Source of the DNA: Colwellia psychrerythraea 34H | Lineage (GTDB): Bacteria; Pseudomonadota; Gammaproteobacteria; Enterobacterales; Alteromonadaceae | NCBI RefSeq assembly: GCF_000012325.1 | Contig: NC_003910.7 | Coordinates: forward strand, 2,170,001 to 2,234,000 | DNA: 64,000 nucleotides | Direction: 5' to 3' | Shown here: positions 45,419 to 54,525 of the stretch, in pieces | Numbering within the stretch: position 1 is the first letter of the stretch | Layout: the number at the start of each line of letters is the position of its first letter | Made by a program: the position numbers and the translations under genes | The notes under the pieces: generated by a model | What the model was told of the DNA's origin: nothing | Databases searched by the model: none | The model's input: only the letters and a program-made list of their open reading frames with translations

Positions 45419-48001
45419 ATGGATTGGTGGTTACTGACATTTTTTCTTGGTGCTATATTGTCCCTATTTTTGCAGGAAGTGCCAGCGCTTTTTCAGCTAT
45501 TTTTACTTCTTTGTCTCGCTATTGGCTTTTATTCCCATAAAAAACTACGTTATAGCTCAGGATTATGGTTTGGCGCTTTATGGATTTTAGCTCAAGCTTA
45601 CCTCTATCATAACCTGTTACCGCCACCTCTTATTGAACTAATGGAAAATAAACAAGCATTTTTTATTGAAGGTGAGGTACTTAGTATCCAAGTTAAGCCA
45701 CCGATCATGTTGAGCGAACATATAAAGGAAAGCGCTGTTCAACAGAAAGCTAATTCCACTAAACGCTTTAATTTTCTCGTTAATAAGATAAATCAACAGC
45801 TACTTGAATCCCCAATTACTATTAGGCTAAGTTGGCAAAAGTCGACTATTGACCTTGCTCAAGGTCAAAGGCTCTCTCTTAACGTTAAAGTAAAGCCAGC
45901 CCATGGATTAGCAAATATAGGCACGTTTAATTATTTAAGTTGGCTCAAAGCACATAACATCGTCGCAACAGGCTATGTGGTTAATCCGAGAAAGAAGAAA
46001 AATTCAAATTATCAAGAAGCGGAAGACTTAAAAAGCTTAAAAGCGAATAAATTGCTAATGGCAAATATCACAATGAGGCAAGCACTATTTGAGCACTATC
46101 AAAGCCTTACTCCAAATCATAAGCTTACCCCCATTTTATTGGCATTAGCCTTTGGGGAGCGTAGTTCACTTAATACCGAGCTTTGGCAGACACTACAAGT
46201 GACAGGTACTAGTCACCTTATTGCTATTTCGGGTTTACATATAGGGTTACTTGCTGGTAGTGCGTTTTTTATTGTGATGTTTTTTTTTCAATATATCCCA
46301 TTGAGAAATCCTTGCTGGCAGCACATTAACAGCCGTTATATTGCTATTGCTGTGAGTTTGTTACTTGCAACTGCGTATGCATATTTAGCGGGTTTCTCTC
46401 TTCCAACCCAACGTGCTTTGGTGATGTTAAACTTGTACTGGTTAAGTCGCGTTGTTGGCATAAAATTCTCTGCGAAACGTTTAATTTTAGTGACAATCTT
46501 TATTTTGTTGATTATCACTCCTTTTAGCTTATTAACCGCTAGCTTTTGGTTATCTGTTTATGCTGTGGCTATTATCTTTGTATCACTATGGCGATTTAAA
46601 GCATGGATGAATAAGGGTCCATATCTTTGGCGTTTCTTCAAAACGCTATTTATTATTCAAGTAGCACTTACCGTGATGTTAATGCCGATAACTGCATTAT
46701 TTTTCCAAAAGATATCCTTAGTTAGTTTATTTGCTAATATCATTGCTGTGCCTTGGATGAGTGCTTTTAGCATACCTACAGCACTCATGTCAGTGGTCTT
46801 GATACCGATAAGTGAGTCATTAGCGCAATGGTTTATGATGTTATCTCTGCAATCGTTAACCTGGTTGTGGTTTTACCTTGATTTACTTAGTGAGCTACCT
46901 AATGCAATTATTTCACTTTCATTCGTTCAACAAATGATTGTACTGTTAGTGGGTAATGCTGCTTTTTCAATACTTTACCTGTCGCCATGCCTCTGGACTA
47001 GGGGGGGTAAACAAATCACTTTTGTTTTGCTAGCCCTCAGCGCGATTGTGTTTAGTTATCATGAGCCAATTATGTCCTCTTTAAATACTTACGCTTGGTC
47101 AAAAGAGGTAAAAACGCCTAAGGATGCCATTAATTTCCAAGCTGAGTCTGGCTTTAGCTCATGGGAAGTGATTTTTTTTGATGTTGGTCAGGGAACATCG
47201 GTGTTAATTAAACGAGATGACCAGGCCATTTTATATGATACCGGAGCAGCTTACCCCAGTGGTTTTACTATGAGTGATGCGGTGATACTGCCATTTTTAC
47301 AATACTCAGCCATTGAGAAGCTAGATAAAGTAATATTAAGTCACAGTGATAATGACCATGTTGGCGGCCTTAGGACCCTGATAGAGCATATATCGATTGA
47401 TGAAATAATCAGTAATGATAAAACACTCTTTAATTCTAAGGCCTTATCACTTAATGCTCTCTCAACTACTACGAATTTAGGCCCTAGTAATAGGCGACTT
47501 ACTGACTGTCAGCCACGTAATAGTTTTTCTTGGCAAGGGTTAAGGTTTGACATCTTATGGCCTTTAGCTTGGGATCCTTCCAATGAAAGTGTTAATAGGG
47601 GCAAGCAAAAAAATGATGACTCTTGTGTTATCTTAATTAGTGATCAATTGGGAACTACACTGCTTTTAACCGGAGACATTTCCTCGAAAGTAGAGCAGAA
47701 GTTACTAAAATTTTATCCCCAGCTTAATGCTGATATTTTACAAGTACCTCATCACGGTTCTAAAACATCATCAAGTCAGGCATTTCTTAGTCAATTATCA
47801 CCTGACGTTGCGTTAGTTAGTGCAGGTTATTTAAATCGTTGGCATATGCCCGTCGCTATTGTTCGTCAGCGTTACCATGATAGTAAAATTCAATTGTTAA
47901 ATAGTGCGGAGCTGGGGCAAATCATCATAACCGTTGATGAAGAGGGAATGAGCACACAAAGCTTTACTGAAGATTTACGCCCGTTCTGGTTTAGTCATTA
48001 A
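45419..48001 (+). CDS. comEC: DNA internalization protein ComEC/Rec2
   Basis: An 860-residue membrane protein for passage of single-stranded DNA across the inner membrane during natural transformation. The N-terminal DUF4131-like segment, the Competence domain (HLIAISGLHIGLLAGSAFF and the following helices) and a C-terminal metallo-beta-lactamase-like domain are all present. The last shows FFDVGQGTSVLIKRD, LSHSDNDHVGGL, LLTGDI and VPHHGSKTSSS. I chose ATG 45419 (MDWWLLTFFLGAILSLF), which matches how the family begins and follows AAAAGGA; an in-frame ATG at 45359 would add 20 polar residues. A run of seven G at 47001-47007 lies within the gene. It precedes msbA as in many gammaproteobacteria. 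Confidence 0.92.
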   Translation: MDWWLLTFFLGAILSLFLQEVPALFQLFLLLCLAIGFYSHKKLRYSSGLWFGALWILAQAYLYHNLLPPPLIELMENKQAFFIEGEVLSIQVKPPIMLSEHIKESAVQQKANSTKRFNFLVNKINQQLLESPITIRLSWQKSTIDLAQGQRLSLNVKVKPAHGLANIGTFNYLSWLKAHNIVATGYVVNPRKKKNSNYQEAEDLKSLKANKLLMANITMRQALFEHYQSLTPNHKLTPILLALAFGERSSLNTELWQTLQVTGTSHLIAISGLHIGLLAGSAFFIVMFFFQYIPLRNPCWQHINSRYIAIAVSLLLATAYAYLAGFSLPTQRALVMLNLYWLSRVVGIKFSAKRLILVTIFILLIITPFSLLTASFWLSVYAVAIIFVSLWRFKAWMNKGPYLWRFFKTLFIIQVALTVMLMPITALFFQKISLVSLFANIIAVPWMSAFSIPTALMSVVLIPISESLAQWFMMLSLQSLTWLWFYLDLLSELPNAIISLSFVQQMIVLLVGNAAFSILYLSPCLWTRGGKQITFVLLALSAIVFSYHEPIMSSLNTYAWSKEVKTPKDAINFQAESGFSSWEVIFFDVGQGTSVLIKRDDQAILYDTGAAYPSGFTMSDAVILPFLQYSAIEKLDKVILSHSDNDHVGGLRTLIEHISIDEIISNDKTLFNSKALSLNALSTTTNLGPSNRRLTDCQPRNSFSWQGLRFDILWPLAWDPSNESVNRGKQKNDDSCVILISDQLGTTLLLTGDISSKVEQKLLKFYPQLNADILQVPHHGSKTSSSQAFLSQLSPDVALVSAGYLNRWHMPVAIVRQRYHDSKIQLLNSAELGQIIITVDEEGMSTQSFTEDLRPFWFSH

Positions 48002-48615
48002 TAGCACTCAGACCTTTTCTTTAGGGGAAAATTTGTCGATGAAAATTTTTCAATTTTAGATCTTTGGAATTTGTTCGTAGTAAAGAAAATTCAGATTATC
48101 TAACGATATCAGCACTAAATTATTCATTGTTCTTGCTGTTGAACTTATTCTATACCCGTTATCAATCAAGATGCATGTTTCAGAGTGCTTGAGCAATTTC
48201 AATTCAAGGCGCTGTGATGAAATAATAGTTATTCAGGAGAATATGCTCCTGCATTCTCTAATAGGCTACATCCATGTAGCGTCCTTATAAATCACAGCAA
48301 CGATGAGGTGATGTTGTTCAAGCGCTTCTTCGATGGGTTTAAAATGACGTTATACCGCGTTAAATAATCAAACCATAGAATGACTATGTTTACATTATTT
48401 GCCTTGCCTAAAGTCATTTTAATTCCCACTGAAAACCTGCACTTTGAATGGTAACGGGTATAATTATAGTTTTTGTTGGTTGTATCGCTAATTCACGGTA
48501 AAATGCAATTTCGATAATGTAAGCATGATAAAAGTAACTATGATTAACGTAAGTATTGTTAATGTTTTATCAACGTTTCGTTTAGGCAATTAAAATACTT
48601 GAGTAATCTTAACTA
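48002..48615. other. Intergenic region between comEC and msbA
   Basis: Half of this 614-base region is the MITE-like element at 48151-48462. The rest (48002-48150, 48463-48615) is AT-rich, with no gene; the msbA promoter should lie in the last 150 bases, but I could not assign hexamers. Confidence 0.45.
48151..48462. repeat. MITE-like element with TATACCCG ends, copy 2
   Basis: A 312-bp non-coding element. Left end TATACCCGTTATCAATCAAG then ATGCATG. Right end, minus strand, TATACCCGTTACCATTCAAA then GTGCAGG; both arms then reach TTTCAG or TTTTCAG. The interior has a hairpin GGCTACATCCATGTAGC and CAAGGCGCTGTGATG. It shares terminal bases with the element at 38268 but has a different centre, so the two are related families using similar ends. 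Confidence 0.75.
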
Positions 48616-50424
48616 ATGGCATCATCTCCAAAAACGAACGCCTTATCTTCTTCCGACTCAGCCAATGCAACCACATGGCAAAACTTTAAACGACTGGTTA
48701 GTTATGCGAAACCTTATAAGCTCGGCTTTGTCGCCGCAATCATTGGTATGCTTGGTTATGCAGCTATCGATGTATATTTTCTATCACAGTTAAAACCGCT
48801 TGTTGATGAAGGTCTCTCTGGGGCTAATGCTAACTTTATGAAGTGGGCGCCATTGTTTATTATTGTGGCCTTTACTGTTCGCGGTATAGCTCACTTTATT
48901 GCTAATTATTGCCTAGCTTGGGTCGGCAATAATGTCGTTGCTGATTTAAGACAAAAACTTTTTGAACATATCATGTCAATGCCCGTGGCTTTTCATGATC
49001 AAACATCTACCGGTTCACTTATTTCAAAAATAACCTTTGATACCGAGCAAGTATTAAATTCGGTGAGTAAATCTATTTTAACCATAGTGCAGCAAAGCGC
49101 CTTTATTATTGGTTTACTTGGGTTGATGTTTTATTACAGCTGGCAGTTATCATTAATCTTTCTATTGATCACGCCTATTATTGCTGTGATTGTCAGTGTG
49201 GTATCAAAGCGCTTTAGAAAAGTGAGTAAAAATATTCAAGGGGCGATGGGAGAGGTTACCACAGCGGCAGAACAAACCTTTAATGGCCACAAAGTGGTAT
49301 TAACGTTTGGTGGTCAACAACGAGAGTTCTCACGTTTTGCCAAAATAAATAAACATAACCGTCAGCAGCGCATGAAAATGCGGGCAACAAAATCAGCCAG
49401 CGTACCCATTATTCAAGTAATAGCCTCATTTGCTTTAGCTTTTGTTTTCTATGCCATTACTTCAGATAGTTTACGCGACAGTATCTCTCCAGGTACTTTT
49501 GTCAGTATTATCACGTATATGACCATGTTGCTAAGACCTCTGAAAATGCTAACTAATGTCAATAGTGAATTTCAACAAGGCATGGCGGCTTGCACCAGTA
49601 TCTTTTCGATACTCGATCATGAAAAAGAAAAAGATAATGGTGACAAACAACTTGAAAGAGCTTCAGGAACTTTGTCCTTCAAACATGTTGATTTTTCTTA
49701 TAAAAACACCAACACCATGACAACAAGCGATAAAGAACAAGACACTAAACTTGCGTTAAACGATATTACTTTTGACTTAGCGCCTGGTGAAACCTTAGCG
49801 TTAGTTGGACGTTCAGGCAGCGGTAAATCAACGGCCAGTTCATTATTATTACGCTTTTATGATGCCACACGCGGTGAGATATTAATTGATGATACTAATA
49901 TCGAACAATTTCAGTTAAAAGATTTACGTAAACAGTTTTCTTATGTATCTCAACAAGTCGTATTGTTTAATGATACTTTAGCCAATAATATTGCTTATGG
50001 TAAACCTGAAGCGACTGAAGCTGAAATTATCGAAGCAGCTAAAAGTGCGCATGTGATGGAGTTTGCAGAACACATGGAGCAAGGGCTTGAAACTAATATT
50101 GGTGAAAACGGTGCTTTACTTTCAGGCGGTCAACGTCAACGTGTCGCTATTGCGCGCGCTTTATTGTGTGATACGCCATTCTTAATTTTAGATGAAGCAA
50201 CCAGTGCGTTAGATACAGAGTCGGAACGTCATATTCAAGATGCGCTACAAACATTACAGCAAAATCGTACTTCAATTGTTATTGCCCATCGATTATCGAC
50301 TATTGAAAATGCAGACAAAATAATAGTTATGGAGCAAGGTAAAATTGTCGAGCAAGGTAACCACCAAAGTTTACTTGCCAAACAAGGTGCTTATGCCCAG
50401 TTGCATAGTTTCCAATTTGAATAA
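48616..50424 (+). CDS. msbA: Lipid A export ATP-binding/permease protein MsbA
   Basis: A 602-residue half-transporter with six membrane helices (about residues 30-310) and an ABC ATPase domain. Walker A is VGRSGSGKSTAS, the signature is LLSGGQRQR, Walker B is FLILDEATSALDTES, and the H-loop is IVIAHRLST. MsbA flips core-lipid A across the inner membrane as a homodimer. The assignment over other half-transporters rests on length, sequence (PLVDEGLSG, FHDQTSTGSLISKITFDTEQV) and lpxK 12 bases downstream. Confidence 0.95.
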   Translation: MASSPKTNALSSSDSANATTWQNFKRLVSYAKPYKLGFVAAIIGMLGYAAIDVYFLSQLKPLVDEGLSGANANFMKWAPLFIIVAFTVRGIAHFIANYCLAWVGNNVVADLRQKLFEHIMSMPVAFHDQTSTGSLISKITFDTEQVLNSVSKSILTIVQQSAFIIGLLGLMFYYSWQLSLIFLLITPIIAVIVSVVSKRFRKVSKNIQGAMGEVTTAAEQTFNGHKVVLTFGGQQREFSRFAKINKHNRQQRMKMRATKSASVPIIQVIASFALAFVFYAITSDSLRDSISPGTFVSIITYMTMLLRPLKMLTNVNSEFQQGMAACTSIFSILDHEKEKDNGDKQLERASGTLSFKHVDFSYKNTNTMTTSDKEQDTKLALNDITFDLAPGETLALVGRSGSGKSTASSLLLRFYDATRGEILIDDTNIEQFQLKDLRKQFSYVSQQVVLFNDTLANNIAYGKPEATEAEIIEAAKSAHVMEFAEHMEQGLETNIGENGALLSGGQRQRVAIARALLCDTPFLILDEATSALDTESERHIQDALQTLQQNRTSIVIAHRLSTIENADKIIVMEQGKIVEQGNHQSLLAKQGAYAQLHSFQFE

Positions 50425-50436
50425 GGAAGAGGTGGT

Positions 50437-51468
50437 ATGCGCTTAATTGAGAAAGTTTGGTTTAATGACCATCCGGCTAAATGGCTGTTAGTACCAATGT
50501 TACTGCCTTTATCTGCGTTATTTTGGCTGATCAGTACATTAAGACGTCTCAGCTATAAAATTGGCTTATCAAGATCATGTCAGTTAAGTAAGCCTGTTAT
50601 TGTTGTGGGTAACATCGGTGTTGGCGGCAATGGTAAAACGCCGATAGTTTTATATTTGGTTGAACTGACTCGTTTACTCGGTTTAACGCCAGGCGTCATT
50701 TCTCGAGGTTATGGCGGTAAAGCGCCTCACTATCCTTATTTGCTTGATGAAAAGTCTACCTCTATAGAAGCCGGTGATGAGCCTATACTTATTCAGCAAC
50801 GTTGTCAGGTTCCTATTGCTGTCGGTAGTGATCGTATAGCGAGTGCGAAGTTACTTATTGCTCAAGGCTGCGATATTATTATTAGTGATGATGGGTTACA
50901 ACATTATCGTTTAGCCCGTGATTTAGAGCTAGTGGTTGTCGATGGCAAACGTTTATTTGGTAATGGTTTATTATTACCTGCGGGCCCATTGAGAGAAGGG
51001 CTGTGGCGTTTACCTAAAAGTGATTTAGTTATTTATAATGGTAAAAATGATCAGGATTACCAGGAAAAGAATTATCCGTGTATGCACATGACATTGGCAG
51101 CAACAGAGCTGTGTAACCTACTTACCGGTGAGCGCATCTATTTAACGGATTTTATTAGATTAAATGATTCGGTTAATGCCATTGCAGGCATTGGCGCGCC
51201 ACAGCGATTTTTCGATACACTAAAAGAGCATCAATTTAAGGTCATTAATCAGCAAAGTTTTGTTGATCATCATGCTTTTGTCCTTGCTGACTTCAACGAA
51301 TTTGATGATAATATACCATTATTAATGACTGAAAAAGATGCCGTTAAGTGCCATGATTTTTGTAAAGAAAACTGGTGGTATTTACCCGTGGATGCCACTT
51401 TTAGTGACGCAGATAGACAGTTAATCATCGATAGAACTCAAATCGCAGTACAATCAGTTATACAGTAA
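50437..51468 (+). CDS. lpxK: Tetraacyldisaccharide 4'-kinase (LpxK)
   Basis: A 343-residue kinase adding the 4'-phosphate to the lipid A precursor, at the inner-membrane surface. A hydrophobic N-terminal anchor (LLVPMLLPLSALFWLIST) is followed by the P-loop VVGNIGVGGNGKTPIV, SRGYGGKAPHYPYL, DEPILI, and IISDDGLQHYRLARDLELVVVDG. AAGGAAGAGG precedes the ATG. Sits between msbA and ycaR/kdsB, as is usual. Confidence 0.97.
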   Translation: MRLIEKVWFNDHPAKWLLVPMLLPLSALFWLISTLRRLSYKIGLSRSCQLSKPVIVVGNIGVGGNGKTPIVLYLVELTRLLGLTPGVISRGYGGKAPHYPYLLDEKSTSIEAGDEPILIQQRCQVPIAVGSDRIASAKLLIAQGCDIIISDDGLQHYRLARDLELVVVDGKRLFGNGLLLPAGPLREGLWRLPKSDLVIYNGKNDQDYQEKNYPCMHMTLAATELCNLLTGERIYLTDFIRLNDSVNAIAGIGAPQRFFDTLKEHQFKVINQQSFVDHHAFVLADFNEFDDNIPLLMTEKDAVKCHDFCKENWWYLPVDATFSDADRQLIIDRTQIAVQSVIQ

Positions 51469-51555
51469 ACAATATAAGTGGCAATACATTCACTAATACA
51501 TTCGGTAAATGAAAATATTGCTCATCGATTAAATATTAACCAGAGAGAAGTTAAC

Positions 51556-51753
51556 ATGGCTTTTGATACAAAATTAATGGAAATCCTTGCCTGCCCAGTA
51601 TGTAAAGGTAAGTTAGATTATGATAAAGCAGCGCAAGAGCTTATTTGCCACTTTGACCGTTTAGCTTATAGCATAGAAAAAGACATTCCCGTATTACTAG
51701 AAAATGAAGCGCGTGAAATTAATGCTAACCAGTCTACTGAGCAGGATGGTTAA
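51556..51753 (+). CDS. ycaR: Trm112-like small zinc-ribbon-type protein (YcaR family)
   Basis: A 65-residue protein. [20 protein letters not shown] carries the CPxCKG motif, followed by [16 protein letters not shown], the UPF0434/Trm112 pattern. The second metal-site half is absent, as in the E. coli YcaR family. I chose ATG 51556, preceded by GAGAGAAG; an in-frame GTG start at 51478 would add 26 residues unlike the family. Conserved between lpxK and kdsB; exact role is unclear. Confidence 0.92.
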   Translation: MAFDTKLMEILACPVCKGKLDYDKAAQELICHFDRLAYSIEKDIPVLLENEAREINANQSTEQDG

Positions 51754-51755
51754 TC

Positions 51756-52598
51756 ATGACTGCTAGTGACCCTTCAGTATTGAGTAAACCAGCTACTGGT
51801 GATACCAGCTTTGTTGTTGTTATCCCTGCTAGATATCAATCATCTCGTTTGCCAGGTAAGGTGTTAGCCGACATCGATGGCAAACCGATGATCCAATGGG
51901 TTGTTGAAAAGGCGCAATTAAGTGGTGCTCGCCAAGTCATTGTTGCGACAGACAATGATGAAGTTGCTGCAGTAGTAAACAGTTTTGGCGCTGAAGTGTG
52001 TAAAACACGTGCGGATCATCAATCGGGCACTGAACGTCTTGCAGAAGTCATGGAAAAATATCAATTCAGTGACGATGAAATCATTGTTAATGTACAAGGT
52101 GATGAACCTTTTATTCCGCCAGACAATATCGCACAAGTAGCGAATAATCTAGCTAACCAGCAACAAAGTAGTCATGTAGCACGCATGTCGACCTTGGCTA
52201 TTAATATTGACTCTGTAGATGAAGCGTTTAATCCTAATGCCGTTAAAGTAATACTTGATAAAGATGGTTATGCCTTATATTTCTCTAGAGCAACTATTCC
52301 TTATGATAGAGAGCGTTTTTTAAATTCAGATGCTACTACAGAAGAAAATATTCGCGCAATAGGTGATTTTTACTTAAGACACGTCGGCATTTATGCTTAT
52401 CGCGCTGGCTTCATTAAAGATTATGTCAATTGGCCCACAAGTGAATTAGAACAAGTTGAAGCGCTAGAGCAGCTAAGAGTTTTATATCAAGGAGAGAGAA
52501 TTCACGTCGCGGTCGCAAATAGCCACGTACCTGTTGAAGGTGTTGATACTCCAGAAGATTTAGCCAAAGCAAGAGCATACGCGACTAGCTTAGTGTAG
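51756..52598 (+). CDS. kdsB: 3-deoxy-manno-octulosonate cytidylyltransferase (KdsB)
   Basis: A 280-residue enzyme activating Kdo as CMP-Kdo for LPS inner-core synthesis. [28 protein letters not shown]-like [32 protein letters not shown] and [11 protein letters not shown] are the family motifs. About 16 extra N-terminal residues precede the catalytic domain ([18 protein letters not shown]); I kept ATG 51756 because it lies two bases after the ycaR stop and no better start is visible. A bidirectional terminator follows. Confidence 0.96.
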   Translation: MTASDPSVLSKPATGDTSFVVVIPARYQSSRLPGKVLADIDGKPMIQWVVEKAQLSGARQVIVATDNDEVAAVVNSFGAEVCKTRADHQSGTERLAEVMEKYQFSDDEIIVNVQGDEPFIPPDNIAQVANNLANQQQSSHVARMSTLAINIDSVDEAFNPNAVKVILDKDGYALYFSRATIPYDRERFLNSDATTEENIRAIGDFYLRHVGIYAYRAGFIKDYVNWPTSELEQVEALEQLRVLYQGERIHVAVANSHVPVEGVDTPEDLAKARAYATSLV

Positions 52599-52631
52599 TT
52601 TCATATTCTGTCTACTTCTTAGTAGTAAAAA

Positions 52632-52670
52632 TAAACCTGTGAGGCAATACTGTCTGACAGGTTTACTTTT
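52632..52670. terminator. Terminator between convergent kdsB and ubiT
   Basis: Arms TAAACCTGT (52632-52640) and ACAGGTTTA (52657-52665) pair over 9 bp, with CTTTT following on the plus strand and an A-rich run on the other side. It should act in both directions. Confidence 0.75.
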
Positions 52671-52695
52671 ATTGATATGATTAAACTTTGAATGT

Positions 52696-53292
52696 TTAGC
52701 CATTTGCTACAGCAAGTTCATCATGAGTGTTTTGTAAAAAACAGGCACTAAAATCTACTAAATCATGAATAGAGCTCGGTAGTTGCTCAATATCAATGGC
52801 ATCAATTAAGTTTTTTACTTCTAATCCCAGTTCAGTATCACCTTCAATTTTTAAACGACGTTGAAAAAATAAGGTATCAGGGTCTTGTTTACGCCCTGCA
52901 ATGAGCACCAAGTCATCACCGTTAGCACTAAAACTGACATCTTCAGCAATATTATCTTTAGGCGAGGCCATGATTAATTGGTCTTGATCAAAACTTAACC
53001 ACCAATTTAGTTGTAAATCCAGGATGGAAATCTTTAGCCATTTGTCTTGTAAAAACTCAAAGTCACCGTCGGTAATAGCTTCACTAAAAATAGAATGTAG
53101 TGCTGGAATAAGTACAGACTTTTGCGCGCTAAACGGTACAAAACGTAAACTTGGCTGCAATATTTTTGGCATTACCTTGATCAATTTCTCCTTTAATCGT
53201 AACGGTATTTGTTTCTCAACTAACGATAAAGAGGGAATAATACTGGCCGTTATCGATTGTGTAAAGGGTAATAATGAAGGGATTTTTAGCAC
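52696..53292 (-). CDS. ubiT: Ubiquinone anaerobic biosynthesis accessory factor UbiT (SCP2 domain)
   Basis: A 198-residue protein with a C-terminal SCP2 lipid-binding fold (about residues 80-150: DLQLNWWLSFDQDQLIMAS, DLVLIAGRKQDPDTLFFQRRL, EGDTELGLEVKNLIDAID). In E. coli UbiT (YhbT) acts with UbiU and UbiV in oxygen-independent ubiquinone synthesis, probably handling isoprenoid intermediates. Here it diverges from ubiU-ubiV, as in E. coli and many proteobacteria, which makes the call firm. GTG start at 53292. An FNR-like site lies in the shared upstream region. Confidence 0.9.
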   Translation of the reverse strand: MLKIPSLLPFTQSITASIIPSLSLVEKQIPLRLKEKLIKVMPKILQPSLRFVPFSAQKSVLIPALHSIFSEAITDGDFEFLQDKWLKISILDLQLNWWLSFDQDQLIMASPKDNIAEDVSFSANGDDLVLIAGRKQDPDTLFFQRRLKIEGDTELGLEVKNLIDAIDIEQLPSSIHDLVDFSACFLQNTHDELAVANG

Positions 53293-53377
53293 TTTTATTT
53301 ACTCTGATGCTGCTTATTGACTAGCAAGCATTCTAGCAAGGCTAAAAAATAAATTAATATTGCAGATCAAGTTTTCT

Positions 53378-53391
53378 TTAATACACATCAA
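53378..53391. promoter_or_regulatory. Predicted FNR/Anr-type box between ubiT and ubiU
   Basis: TTAATACACATCAA matches TTGAT-N4-ATCAA at 9 of 10 half-site bases. It lies about 86 bases before ubiT and 74 bases before ubiU. The genes serve anaerobic ubiquinone synthesis, so oxygen-responsive control is expected. Confidence 0.6.
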
Positions 53392-53464
53392 TAAATCAGA
53401 ATGATGAACAACATACACTGCTGAAAATTTTTATGTCTAATAATGATGACAATTGGGAGTTGAT

Positions 53465-54460
53465 GTGGAGTTACTTTGTCCTGCTGGTAATTTACCCGCG
53501 CTAAAAACAGCAATAGATAATGGCGCCGATGCGGTTTATATCGGGTTAAAAGATGATACCAATGCCCGCCACTTTGCTGGTCTTAACTTTAATGATGGTA
53601 AATTAGCCAAAGCTGCTGATTATGTACATCAGCGAGGTAAAAAGCTGCATGTAGCCATCAATACCTTCGCCCATGCCGGCGGTGAAGAACGTTGGCAAAA
53701 AGCCGTTGATAATGCGGTTGCCATAGGCACAGATGCTTTAATTATCGCCGATTTAGGTGTGCTAGATTACGCCGCAACAAAATACCCTGATGTTGAACGT
53801 CATGTATCAGTACAAGCCTCAACCACAAATCTTGAAGCGATAAAGTTTTTTAAAAACAACTTTGATGTTCAGCGAGTTGTGCTGCCGCGCGTATTGTCTG
53901 TGCAACAAGTTAGACAGTTAGCTAAAAGTAGTCCGGTACCATTAGAAGTCTTTGCTTTTGGTAGTCTATGTATCATGGCGGAAGGGCGCTGTTACTTATC
54001 TTCTTATATGACGGGAGAGTCTCCTAATACGGTAGGCGCGTGCTCACCGGCGAAATATGTTAGATGGCAAGAAACAGATAAAGGCTTAGAATCTCGCTTA
54101 AATGGTGTCCTTATAGACCGTTACCAAGAAGACGAAAATGCAGGTTATCCGACACTATGTAAAGGTCGCTTTGAAGTTGATAATAATGTTTATCATGCCT
54201 TAGAAGAGCCTACCAGCCTGAATACGTTAGAGCTTATTCCTGACCTAATTGCCATGGGCATAGTCTCGGTAAAAATTGAAGGCAGACAACGTAGCCCCGC
54301 TTATGTCGAGCAAGTAGCTAAAACGTGGCGAATGGCGTTAGACAGATATCAGCAGAACCCAGAGAACTTTACTGTTGAAGGTGCTTGGATGAATACCCTA
54401 GCTAATTTGTCTGAAGGTTCACAAACCACGTTAGGTGCATATCACAGAAAGTGGCAATAA
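53465..54460 (+). CDS. ubiU: Ubiquinone anaerobic biosynthesis protein UbiU (U32 peptidase-like)
   Basis: A 331-residue iron-sulfur protein working with UbiV in oxygen-independent hydroxylation during ubiquinone synthesis. I chose GTG 53465 (MELLCPAGNLPALKTA), preceded by GGGAG; with this start the four cluster cysteines fall at 169, 176, 193 and 232, the positions I recall for E. coli UbiU (YhbU). They lie in SLCIMAEGRCYLSS, VGACSPAKYVRW and YPTLCKGRFE. The U32 signature region is KIEGRQRSPAYV. A TTG at 53453 would add four residues. Although of peptidase family U32, it is not expected to be a protease. Confidence 0.95.
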   Translation: MELLCPAGNLPALKTAIDNGADAVYIGLKDDTNARHFAGLNFNDGKLAKAADYVHQRGKKLHVAINTFAHAGGEERWQKAVDNAVAIGTDALIIADLGVLDYAATKYPDVERHVSVQASTTNLEAIKFFKNNFDVQRVVLPRVLSVQQVRQLAKSSPVPLEVFAFGSLCIMAEGRCYLSSYMTGESPNTVGACSPAKYVRWQETDKGLESRLNGVLIDRYQEDENAGYPTLCKGRFEVDNNVYHALEEPTSLNTLELIPDLIAMGIVSVKIEGRQRSPAYVEQVAKTWRMALDRYQQNPENFTVEGAWMNTLANLSEGSQTTLGAYHRKWQ

Positions 54461-54525
54461 TTGTCACTCATCTTAAAACTTAAAAACTATAAAATTAGCG
54501 ATAGCGATAAAATTTAGGAAAAATC

